Shown: piece by piece, positions 34,871-42,841 of the stretch
Layout of the letters: each line of letters starts with the position of its first letter
Position numbering within the stretch: position 1 is the first letter of the stretch
From: an uncultured Collinsella sp.
GTDB taxonomy: Bacteria; Actinomycetota; Coriobacteriia; Coriobacteriales; Coriobacteriaceae
Assembly (NCBI GenBank): GCA_902494555.1
Contig: CABUTR010000004.1
Location: forward strand, 28,756 to 92,755
Length of the DNA: 64,000 nucleotides
Direction of reading: 5' to 3'
Program-made: the position numbers and the translations under genes
The notes under the pieces: model-generated
Told to the model about the DNA's origin: nothing
Seen by the model: the letters and a program-made list of their open reading frames with translations, nothing else
The model's database searches: none

Positions 34871-35719
34871 ATGCCAAGCTGGAACATTCATATCGCTCAG
34901 ACGGAGCGTTTGCTGGAGCGTACCAGTGCGCTTGCCGATAGCGTGCGTGACCGCAATGCCTATTTGTTTGGCTGCGTGGTTCCGGACATTTTTGTGGGCT
35001 ATATGGTTCCCGGTATCGCCGATCCCATTCCGTATCGCATTACGCACTTTGCAAAGCCCGAGCCTATCCCTAAGCCTCGTGAGCATGAGTTCTGGGATAC
35101 CTATGTGGCACCGTTGCTTAAAAGTTCGCCCATCGGTGCGCCGGCCGCGGCGACCTCGATTATCGAGGAACGCGAGCGACTGAACCGCGTGCACTATCCC
35201 CAGCGCTACAAGGATGCCGAGCCGGTTGTCGGCCCCGGCGCCTGTGAGTTCTCGCTTGCGTCCGAAGATGTGGCGCAGTCGCTACTCGATTTAACGCTGG
35301 GCGTCTGGTCGCATCTGGTGGCCGATACCGTATGGAATACGCGCGTGAATCAGTACCTGGAGGCGCACGGCGGCAAGCCGTGCGAAGAATTCCGCATTAA
35401 AAAGCAAGGTGACTTTGACTGGTTTGGTAAGACGCTCGGCATTGTTTCGATTCCGCGCGCGACCGATCGCCTGTATACTGCGGCGATGCGTTTTGGGCAG
35501 TATCCCATCCATAAGGAGTATGTGCTCAAGACCATTGGCGTTATGCACGAGATTGTGCGCGAAAACCCCGGTGAGCCCGATCATCCGCCGTATCGCCTGC
35601 TAACCGAGGAGTTCTTCGATGCAACATTTACCGAGGTCATCGAGCTAACCGAGGCGGGATTTGCGGCTCGCGTTGCCGCTTCTGACGTTCCCGCAGTCCC
35701 CCTGATCGCTAGCTGCTAG
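34871..35719 (+). CDS. zinc-dependent phospholipase C family protein
   Basis: The 282-residue protein begins MPSWNIHIAQTERLLE and has the pattern of the zinc-dependent phospholipase C/S1-P1 nuclease-like family: an early His, NAYLFGCVVPDIFVGY near 33-48 with Asp, and DLTLGVWSHLVADTVWNTRVN near 145 with His and Asp ligands. No signal peptide is present, unlike the secreted clostridial enzymes, so it is probably cytosolic and its substrate is unknown. ATG 34871 follows GGGGGTGG. Confidence 0.78.
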   Translation: MPSWNIHIAQTERLLERTSALADSVRDRNAYLFGCVVPDIFVGYMVPGIADPIPYRITHFAKPEPIPKPREHEFWDTYVAPLLKSSPIGAPAAATSIIEERERLNRVHYPQRYKDAEPVVGPGACEFSLASEDVAQSLLDLTLGVWSHLVADTVWNTRVNQYLEAHGGKPCEEFRIKKQGDFDWFGKTLGIVSIPRATDRLYTAAMRFGQYPIHKEYVLKTIGVMHEIVRENPGEPDHPPYRLLTEEFFDATFTEVIELTEAGFAARVAASDVPAVPLIASC

Positions 35720-35853
35720 CCGGCCGGCTTAACGGTGAACAGTTCATCCCAATTGACCAACAGCTCCCGTCGCAGGGCATCTTCGGTGGTACGCTCGACA
35801 TCGGAAAGGTTCGCGACTGAACACAAATCGATGAAGCGGCATACGAAGAAGGT
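35716..35853 (-). pseudogene. possible C-terminal gene remnant
   Basis: Between stops at 35856-35854 and 35718-35716 the minus strand encodes 45 residues of protein-like composition (FIDLCSVANLSDVERTTEDA, RRELLVNWDELFTVKPAG) with no start codon. It begins immediately after the pyruvate kinase terminator. It looks like the tail of a lost gene. Family not recognised. Confidence 0.35.
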
Positions 35854-35855
35854 TT

Positions 35856-35890
35856 AAAAAAGGGCCCGGAAGGCTTTGCCTTCCGGGCCC
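35856..35890 (-). terminator. terminator of pyk
   Basis: GGGCCCGGAAGGC pairs with GCCTTCCGGGCCC; six A at 35856-35861 form the T-run on the minus strand. Confidence 0.9.
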
Positions 35891-35921
35891 TTTGCAATGC
35901 AAAGCTGCTTGCAAGTGCGAT

Positions 35922-37382
35922 TTAGCGCACCTGAGCGACGTAAGCGACGTTGGTCGAGGAGACCTTGTCCTCGAGCTGGACGCTCATGCGGGGATCGCCG
36001 GCGGTAGCGACGGTCAAATCGCCGGCCTCGACGTAGCCGAGCTCCTTAGCGGTCTCGATTGCCTTGACAATCGTGCCGTTGACGGTGCCCTGGGTAATCT
36101 CGGCCTGGTGCGGGATAACGCCCCAGTACATAATCATCTGCTGGACGGCCCACTCGTGGCGGGAGAACGCGCAGATCGGCATGTTGGGACGGAAGTGCGA
36201 GATCAGGCGAGCGGTACGACCGGTGGTCGTCGGCACGGTGATGCACTTGGCGCCAACGGTGGTGGCCATGTTCACAGCGGACATACCCACAACGTTGTTG
36301 ACGACGCGGGTGCCGTGAGCGTCAGCCGGAACCTCGAGCGGAGCGTGAGCCGGGAGGTACTTCTCGGTCTCGAGAGCAATGCTGGCCTGCATCTTAACGG
36401 CCTCGACCGGGTACTTACCGGCAGCGGACTCGCCAGAGAGCATAACGGCGTCGGTGCCGTCGTAGATGGCGTTAGCAACGTCGGCAACCTCGGCGCGCGT
36501 CGGGCGCGGGTTCTGCTGCATGGAGTCGAGCATCTGCGTAGCGGTGATAACGGGCTTGTAGGCCGCGTTGCACTTGGCGATGATCTCCTTCTGGATATGG
36601 GGAACGAGTTCGGGCTTGATCTCGATGCCCAGGTCGCCACGGGCGACCATGATGCCGTCGGAAGCCTCGAGAATCTCATCGAAGTTCTCGACGCCCAGAG
36701 CGCACTCGATCTTCGGGAAGATCGTCACGTGCTCGCCGCCGTTCTCGCGGCAAAGCTCGCGGATGCCGCGGACGGACTCGCCGTCACGGATGAAGGAAGC
36801 GGCGATGTAGTCGATGTTCTCGGTCAGGCCAAAGAGGATGTCCTGACGATCGCGCTCGGTGATGGCAGGCAGCGAGATGTTGACGTTGGGCATGTTGACG
36901 CCCTTGCGCTCGCCGATCAGGCCGTCGTTCTTGACGACGCAGGTCATGTCCTGGCCGCTGACGGACTCGACCTCGAGGGCAACCAGGCCGTCATCGATCA
37001 GGATGAGGGAGCCCTTCTCGACCTCGGAGGGCAGAGCCAGGTAGTCGAGGGAGATGTGCTCGGCGGTGCCGTGGAAATCCTCGGACGTGGGCTGAGCAGT
37101 GACGACGATCTTGTCGCCGGTCTTGACGGCAACCTTCTTGCCGTCGACCAGAAGGCCGGTGCGGACCTCGGGGCCCTTGGTGTCGAGCAGGATGCCGACA
37201 GGCAGACCGAGCTCCTTGGAAATACGACGGACGCGCTCGATGCGACCGTGGTGCTCGTCGTAGGAGCCGTGCGAGAAGTTAAAACGGGCGACGTTCATGC
37301 CCGCCTTGATCATCTCGCGGATGGTCTCGTCGCTATCGCAGGCGGGACCCATGGTGCATACAATCTTAGTGCGCTTGTACAT
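35922..37382 (-). CDS. pyk: pyruvate kinase
   Basis: The enzyme makes pyruvate and ATP from phosphoenolpyruvate, the last step of glycolysis. The 486 residues begin with RTKIVCTMGPACDSDETI and contain NVARFNFSHGSYDEH near 30, the B domain (about 70-165), the signature FPKIECALGVENFDEI near 212 with the catalytic Lys, MVARGDLGIE near 240, and a regulatory C domain (about 345-486). It lacks the extra PEP-utiliser domain of some Gram-positive kinases. GGAGG precedes the ATG. Confidence 0.96.
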   Translation of the reverse strand: MYKRTKIVCTMGPACDSDETIREMIKAGMNVARFNFSHGSYDEHHGRIERVRRISKELGLPVGILLDTKGPEVRTGLLVDGKKVAVKTGDKIVVTAQPTSEDFHGTAEHISLDYLALPSEVEKGSLILIDDGLVALEVESVSGQDMTCVVKNDGLIGERKGVNMPNVNISLPAITERDRQDILFGLTENIDYIAASFIRDGESVRGIRELCRENGGEHVTIFPKIECALGVENFDEILEASDGIMVARGDLGIEIKPELVPHIQKEIIAKCNAAYKPVITATQMLDSMQQNPRPTRAEVADVANAIYDGTDAVMLSGESAAGKYPVEAVKMQASIALETEKYLPAHAPLEVPADAHGTRVVNNVVGMSAVNMATTVGAKCITVPTTTGRTARLISHFRPNMPICAFSRHEWAVQQMIMYWGVIPHQAEITQGTVNGTIVKAIETAKELGYVEAGDLTVATAGDPRMSVQLEDKVSSTNVAYVAQVR

Positions 37383-37824
37383 TCAGACCTCCATCTGACA
37401 TCGTCTTGCGCTGATAGATAAACCATAAGAAATAAAATCGAGTTGATTATAACGAAATACCGACCGAATACCCCAAAAAAACGACCGTATGCCGATTAAG
37501 AAGTTCATTTTTTGCGGGAAAAACGGTATATGCAAAATTTTTACCAACTGCTCTTACCGCTGCTATCTGGGCGATATTTCAGTTTGACGAAGTGCCGAAG
37601 AAAAAACGTTTTACCAACATTGAGCATCACACGGTCTGCACCGTTGCACTCGAGCCGTGTTTCCAATTGGAATGTTTTGGCTAGACGCGCCGCTTTGGGG
37701 TACCATAGCTCCACTATCAACTGCCGCTCAGCACGGCAGCCTTGATGAGCCCTTGCCCTTCTCCTGGGAATTATGATCGGGCATCAATCTGCTGAGTGGC
37801 CCGAATCCCAGGAGGGGACTCTAT
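37383..37824. other. divergent intergenic region pyk / P-type ATPase
   Basis: The left part (37383-37560) is AT-rich and should hold the minus-strand pyk promoter. The right part holds a likely ATPase promoter (TTGGCT about 37676, TACCAT about 37700), a hairpin (37723-37741, CTGCCG/CGGCAG) and the long hairpin described separately. No gene is seen. Confidence 0.45.
37761..37817 (+). promoter_or_regulatory. leader hairpin burying the ATPase ribosome-binding site
   Basis: CTCCTGGGA (37761-37769) pairs perfectly with TCCCAGGAG (37806-37814), with an inner stem TCGGGC/GCCCGA (37777-37782, 37799-37804). The right arm overlaps the ribosome-binding site AGGAGGGG (37810-37817) of the ATPase gene. 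This is a likely translational on/off switch; no known riboswitch consensus was matched. Confidence 0.6.
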
Positions 37825-40506
37825 ATGCAAAAGGAATACCTGTCCGCCGCGGCGGAGGTGCTCAGCGACCAGGGTGTCGATGAGAACCTCGGCCTGAGCA
37901 CCGGCGAGGCGTCGTCGCGCCTCGCCAAGACAGGCCCTAACAAGCTCGAGGAAGCAGAGAAGACACCGTTGTGGAAGCGCTTCTTTGAGCAGATGGCCGA
38001 CCCCATGGTCATCATGCTGATCGTTGCCGCCGTCATCAGTGCACTCACGGGCATGGTCAAGGGCGAGCCCGACTTTGCCGATGTCTTCATCATCATGTTC
38101 GTCGTTATCGTCAACTCGGTGCTGGGCGTGGTCCAGGAAGCCAAGAGCGAGGAGGCCCTCGAGGCCCTGCAGGAGATGAGCGCGGCGCAGTCCAAGGTGT
38201 TGCGCGACGGCAAGCTCGTGCACCTGCCGAGCGCTGAGCTCGTGCCCGGCGACGTTATCATGCTCGAGGCGGGCGACTCCGTCCCGGCCGACTGCCGTGT
38301 GCTCGAGAGCGCCACGATGAAGATCGAAGAGGCCGCACTCACCGGCGAGTCGGTGCCCGTAGAGAAGCACGCCGACGTGATTGAGCTTGCCGCGGGCACC
38401 GATGACGTGCCGCTCGGCGACCGCAAGAACATGTGCTACATGGGTTCCACCGTGGTATACGGCCGCGGCCGCGCCGTCGTGGTCGGCACCGGCATGAACA
38501 CCGAGATGGGTAAGATCGCCGGCGCCCTGGCCGAGGCCAAGGAAGAGCTCACGCCGCTGCAGGTGAAGCTTGCCGAGCTCAGCCGCATCCTCACCATTAT
38601 GGTGATTATCATCTGCGTCGTGATCTTTGGCGTTGACATCCTCCGCCACGGCGTGGGCAACGTCCTTACCGATCCGACTGCCTTGCTCGACACCTTTATG
38701 GTCGCTGTCTCGCTCGCCGTCGCTGCCATCCCCGAGGGTCTGGTCGCCGTCGTGACCATCGTGCTGTCGCTTGGCGTGACCAAGATGGCCAAGCGCCAGG
38801 CGATTATCCGCAAGCTCTCTGCCGTCGAGACCCTTGGCTGCACGCAGACCATCTGCTCCGACAAGACCGGCACCCTTACCCAAAACAAGATGACCGTCGT
38901 CAAGCACGAGCTCGCCGCGCCTGAGGAGAAGTTCCTGGCCGGTATGGCTCTGTGCTCCGACGCCCAGTGGGATGAGGAGCTGGGCGAGGCCGTGGGTGAG
39001 CCGACTGAGTGCGCGCTCGTCAACGACGCCGGCAAGGCGGGGCTCACCGGCCTGACCGCCGAGCATCCGCGTGTGGGTGAGGCCCCGTTTGACTCGGGCC
39101 GCAAGATGATGTCCGTGGTCGTCGAGACCCTGGACGGCGAGTATGAGCAGTACACCAAGGGCGCGCCCGATGTGGTGATCGGCCTGTGCACCCATATCTA
39201 CGACGGCGACAAGGTCGTTCCACTGACTGAGGAGCGTCGTGCCGAGCTCGTGGCCGCCAACAAGGCCATGGCCGACGAGGCCCTGCGCGTGCTGGCGCTG
39301 GCAAGCCGCACCTACACCGAGGTCCCGGCCGACTGCAGCCCCGCCGCGCTCGAGCATGACCTGGTCTTTTGCGGCCTGTCCGGCATGATTGACCCGGTCC
39401 GCCCCGAGGTCGCCGACGCCATCCGCGAGGCGCACGACGCCGGTATCCGCACCGTCATGATCACGGGCGACCACATCGACACCGCCGTGGCCATCGCCAA
39501 GCAGCTGGGCATCGTCGCCGATCGCAGCCAGGCCATCACCGGTGCCGACCTCGATCGCATGAGCGACGAGGAGCTCGACGCGCACATCGAGGATTACGGC
39601 GTGTACGCCCGCGTCCAGCCCGAGCACAAGACCCGCATCGTCGAGGCTTTGAAGTCGCGCGACCAGATCGTGGCCATGACGGGCGACGGCGTCAACGACG
39701 CTCCGTCCATCAAGCGCGCCGACATCGGCGTGGGCATGGGCATCACCGGTACCGATGTCACCAAGAACGTCGCCGACATGGTGCTCGCCGACGACAACTT
39801 CGCCACCATCATCGGTGCCTGCGAAGAGGGCCGTCGCATCTACGACAACATCCGCAAGGTCATCCAGTTCCTGCTTTCGGCCAACCTTGCCGAGGTGTTC
39901 TCGGTGTTTATCGCCACGCTCATCGGCTTTACCATCTTCCAGCCGGTGCAGCTGCTGTGGGTGAACCTAGTTACCGACTGCTTCCCCGCGCTCGCTTTGG
40001 GCATGGAGGATGCCGAGGGCGACATCATGAAGCGCAAGCCGCGCAACGCCAAGGACGGTGTCTTTGCCGGACATATGGGTCTGGACTGCGTGGTCCAGGG
40101 CCTAATCATCACCGTGCTGGTGCTGGCGAGCTTCTTTGTGGGCGTGTACTTTGACATGGGCTACATCCACATCGCCGATATGATCGCCGGCAATGCCGAC
40201 GAGGAAGGCGTGATGATGGCGTTCATCACGCTCAACATGGTCGAGATTTTCCACTGCTTCAATATGCGCAGCCGTCGTGCGTCGCTGTTCACCATGAAGA
40301 AGCAGAACAAGTGGCTGTGGGCTTCCGCCGCGCTGGCGCTGGTGCTGACGGTGATCGTAACCGTGCAGCCGACGCTTGCCGAGATGTTCTTTGGCCCCGT
40401 GACGCTTGAGCTCAAGGGCGTTGTCGCTGCCCTGGGCCTGGCCTTCCTGATCATCCCGCTGATGGAGATCTACAAGGCGATCATGCGCGCGGTGGAGAAA
40501 GAGTAG
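37825..40506 (+). CDS. P-type ATPase, calcium-type (P2A) cation pump
   Basis: The 893-residue pump has the N-terminal cation ATPase domain (about 15-75), actuator loop with LTGESVPVEK near 178, TM4 motif VAAIPEGLVAVV near 305, phosphorylation site CSDKTGTLTQNKM (Asp near 345), MITGDHIDTA and MTGDGVNDAPSIKRADIG hinge motifs, and TM6 NLVTDCFPALALGME. The TM4 and TM6 motifs match SERCA/LMCA1-type Ca2+ exporters; Mn2+ is an alternative. Its translation start lies behind a sequestering hairpin. Confidence 0.92.
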   Translation: MQKEYLSAAAEVLSDQGVDENLGLSTGEASSRLAKTGPNKLEEAEKTPLWKRFFEQMADPMVIMLIVAAVISALTGMVKGEPDFADVFIIMFVVIVNSVLGVVQEAKSEEALEALQEMSAAQSKVLRDGKLVHLPSAELVPGDVIMLEAGDSVPADCRVLESATMKIEEAALTGESVPVEKHADVIELAAGTDDVPLGDRKNMCYMGSTVVYGRGRAVVVGTGMNTEMGKIAGALAEAKEELTPLQVKLAELSRILTIMVIIICVVIFGVDILRHGVGNVLTDPTALLDTFMVAVSLAVAAIPEGLVAVVTIVLSLGVTKMAKRQAIIRKLSAVETLGCTQTICSDKTGTLTQNKMTVVKHELAAPEEKFLAGMALCSDAQWDEELGEAVGEPTECALVNDAGKAGLTGLTAEHPRVGEAPFDSGRKMMSVVVETLDGEYEQYTKGAPDVVIGLCTHIYDGDKVVPLTEERRAELVAANKAMADEALRVLALASRTYTEVPADCSPAALEHDLVFCGLSGMIDPVRPEVADAIREAHDAGIRTVMITGDHIDTAVAIAKQLGIVADRSQAITGADLDRMSDEELDAHIEDYGVYARVQPEHKTRIVEALKSRDQIVAMTGDGVNDAPSIKRADIGVGMGITGTDVTKNVADMVLADDNFATIIGACEEGRRIYDNIRKVIQFLLSANLAEVFSVFIATLIGFTIFQPVQLLWVNLVTDCFPALALGMEDAEGDIMKRKPRNAKDGVFAGHMGLDCVVQGLIITVLVLASFFVGVYFDMGYIHIADMIAGNADEEGVMMAFITLNMVEIFHCFNMRSRRASLFTMKKQNKWLWASAALALVLTVIVTVQPTLAEMFFGPVTLELKGVVAALGLAFLIIPLMEIYKAIMRAVEKE

Positions 40507-40630
40507 GTCAAAAGGCCATCCTTCCCGCCGGCCCGACCGCCTGCGGGGTTTCTTCTTCGCTGGTCCTCGCGCTTCGCGCTGCGGGATCACTCAGAAGAAA
40601 CCCCTCCCGGCGGGCGGGCCTTCGGATAAC
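40507..40630. repeat. long imperfect palindrome after the P-type ATPase
   Basis: Arms (CCCGCCGGCCCGACCGCCTG... and ...CCCGGCGGGCGGGCC) enclose GGGGTTTCTTC/GAAGAAACCCC and the tip TCCTCGCGCTTCGCGCTGCG. The element shares its tip and GGGGTTT/AAACCCC steps with 31757-31865. It may serve as terminator. Confidence 0.75.
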
Positions 40631-40744
40631 CTCTCGGGACCGTAAGCTGAGGGAAAGTATGTGAGCTGGTCGGGCTTTGCCCGGCCAGCTCTTTTTGATT
40701 TAAAATACCTGCTCAGTTGTGATTTATGGTGCTGGGAGGCGCTT

Positions 40745-41929
40745 GTGGGCAAGGCTAAGGCTAAAGCGAAGAAAAAGACGACGGGGGCGCGGGCTAAGCG
40801 CGATCGTCGTCGGAAGCTCGCGACCGAGGCTCCCGCATCTGCTGAGGAGCTGCTGGCAAGCGTGCCGGGACTCGACGCGCTGCAGGATGTTCCGGCGTTT
40901 GATGACCTGCCGGTCGATGAAGCTCAGCAGGCTGCCTTTGATGATTTCTGCGCACATGCCGAGGAGCCCGAGCAGATGCAGCTTGGCGCCGTGGTGCGCT
41001 TGGATCGTGGGTTTCCACTGGTGGCGACCGCCGACGATACCTTCCGCGCCGAGCATGCCGTGGGGTTTGCCAAGTCGCGCGGTGAGGACGAGGTCCTGCT
41101 ACCTGCCGTGGGCGATCGTGTGGCGGTGCGCCGCGCTCCCGGGCACGATATGGGCGTGATTGAGTGCGTGCTGCCGCGCCGTACGAGCTTTGAGCGTTGG
41201 CGCGGCCGTGCCCGCGGAGAGCGCCAGGTGCTCTGCTCCAACGTGGATAGCGTGCTAATCGTGCAGGCGCTCGGTGCCGGCGAGGTGCTGCTCGACCGTG
41301 TGGCGCGCTCGCTGGTGTTGGCGCTCGACTGCGATGCCGAACCGGTGGTGGTGCTCACCAAAGCTGACCGTTGCGATGCCGAGGAGCTCGAGCGCGATCT
41401 GGACCGCGTGCGCCGCCTGGTGGGTCCGGACGTGCGCGTGATCGTGACGTCCTCTGCCGAGGGCCGCGGCCTGGACGAGGTCCGTGCCTGCGTGCCTGTC
41501 GGGAGCTGCGCCATGATTCTGGGCGAGTCGGGTGCCGGCAAGTCGACGCTGCTCAATGCACTGCTGGGCCACGATACGTTGGCGACCGGCGGTGTGCGCG
41601 AACGCGACGACCAGGGCCGTCACACTACCGTCGCGCGCGTGATGGTGGCGCTGCCGGGCGACGCCGGCGTGATCGCCGATGCCCCGGGTCTGCGCAGTTT
41701 GCCGCTCGTGGGACATGAGCGGGGTCTGGCGCGCGCCTTCCCCGAGATTGTCGAGGCATCGCGTGCGTGCCGGTTTGGCGATTGCACGCATGTCCATGAG
41801 CCGGGTTGCGCCGTTCGCGAGGCCGAAGACGCCGGGCAGATTGACAGCCTGCGTCTGGAAACGTTCCAAAACCTGGCGTCATCCATGCGCGTGAGCGCTC
41901 AAATGCTCGATCCCGATGTCCATCTGTAA
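40745..41929 (+). CDS. rsgA: ribosome small subunit-dependent GTPase A
   Basis: RsgA helps late 30S assembly. The 394 residues show a basic N-terminus (KAKAKAKKKTTGARAKRDRR), an OB fold (about 75-160) and the circularly permuted GTPase order G4 (LTKAD near 205), G1 (GESGAGKST near 262), G3 (DAPGLRS near 315). A zinc knuckle follows near 340 (CRFGDCTHVHEPGC). The GTG start at 40745 has GGGAGG 6 nt upstream. A terminator follows. Confidence 0.95.
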   Translation: MGKAKAKAKKKTTGARAKRDRRRKLATEAPASAEELLASVPGLDALQDVPAFDDLPVDEAQQAAFDDFCAHAEEPEQMQLGAVVRLDRGFPLVATADDTFRAEHAVGFAKSRGEDEVLLPAVGDRVAVRRAPGHDMGVIECVLPRRTSFERWRGRARGERQVLCSNVDSVLIVQALGAGEVLLDRVARSLVLALDCDAEPVVVLTKADRCDAEELERDLDRVRRLVGPDVRVIVTSSAEGRGLDEVRACVPVGSCAMILGESGAGKSTLLNALLGHDTLATGGVRERDDQGRHTTVARVMVALPGDAGVIADAPGLRSLPLVGHERGLARAFPEIVEASRACRFGDCTHVHEPGCAVREAEDAGQIDSLRLETFQNLASSMRVSAQMLDPDVHL

Positions 41930-41947
41930 TTGATTTTTCCTATGACA

Positions 41948-41981
41948 GCCGTCTCCCAACTGTTCGGGAGACGGCTTTTTT
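41948..41981 (+). terminator. terminator of rsgA
   Basis: GCCGTCTCCC pairs with GGGAGACGGC, followed by six T. Confidence 0.92.
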
Positions 41982-42181
41982 GCTGCGGAAAAGCCTCGAA
42001 ACATGCAGTTTGCTGACGTGCCGACCAAAACCTTGCCACGAGCTTGACGGGCTGGTCAGCTTTTGGTCAGCGATTGGTTTGACATCGAAAACCAAGATCG
42101 CGATTGCGCCGCTTTGCGCTCTGACCGCCCAGACAATGGTGGTACGGGCATTCGCCCGGCACTGCCATGAGAGGAGCGGCC

Positions 42182-42841
42182 GTGAACAAGAGCAAGCGCA
42201 TCGCCATCAGTCTGGTCGCGGGTGTGCTCGCTGCGCTGCTCTGCATGGCTTACGGCTCGTCGATCCGCTCACGAGCCGAACAGGTCCAGGCTGAGACCTT
42301 GGCCAAGTACGGTGGCGATCGCGTCGAGGTATGCGTCGCGGCGCGCGATATCGATGTGGGCGAGACCCTCGATGAGACCAATGTCATAACCCAGGAATGG
42401 CTGACGAGCCTGCTGCCGCGTGACGCGGCGACCGAGCTGCGCCAGGTGCGCGGCGACGTGACGACTTCGCGTATTCCCAAAAACGCCGTGATCTGCAATG
42501 TCTACACCAAGGCCGAGAGCCACAAGCTCGAGGTGCCTAAGGGCAAGGTCGCCGTTTCGGTGGCGGTCGATGCCGAGCACTCGGTCGGCGGTGCTGCGGG
42601 CGTGGGCAGCTACGTGGACGTGTATGTGCAAAAAGACGGCGTAACCGATCGGCTGTGCGGCGCGTACGTGATCGATACCAGTGAGGATTCCGGTGCCACG
42701 CGCGAGGGCAAGATCGAATGGGTGACGCTGGCGGCTGACCCCGAAGACGTCAAGGAACTGCTGGGAGCCTCGGGCAAGGGAACGGTCAGCTTGACGATTC
42801 CCGCCACGGCGCGCGGCAAAAAGAGCGGAGGCGACGAGTGA
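42182..42841 (+). CDS. cpaB: Tad pilus assembly protein CpaB/RcpC (SAF domain)
   Basis: The 219-residue protein has an N-terminal membrane helix (about 7-25), a SAF domain (about 40-105: VEVCVAARDIDVGETLDETN, SRIPKNAVICNVYT) and an RcpC-like domain (about 115-215). In Tad systems it is the periplasmic/outside assembly factor. The GTG start at 42182 follows GAGGAG. It is the first gene of a nearly gap-free pilus operon, and its stop overlaps the next start (TGATG). The absence of a secretin gene suits a single-membrane cell. Confidence 0.88.
   Translation: MNKSKRIAISLVAGVLAALLCMAYGSSIRSRAEQVQAETLAKYGGDRVEVCVAARDIDVGETLDETNVITQEWLTSLLPRDAATELRQVRGDVTTSRIPKNAVICNVYTKAESHKLEVPKGKVAVSVAVDAEHSVGGAAGVGSYVDVYVQKDGVTDRLCGAYVIDTSEDSGATREGKIEWVTLAADPEDVKELLGASGKGTVSLTIPATARGKKSGGDE

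Noticed and set aside
37700..37827. yybP-ykoY manganese riboswitch before the P-type ATPase
   Set aside because: The conserved loop sequences of that class were not found; only a ribosome-binding-site hairpin is supported.
42000..42181. Possible riboswitch before the Tad operon
   Set aside because: A few short hairpins are present, but neither a c-di-GMP nor another known consensus could be matched.
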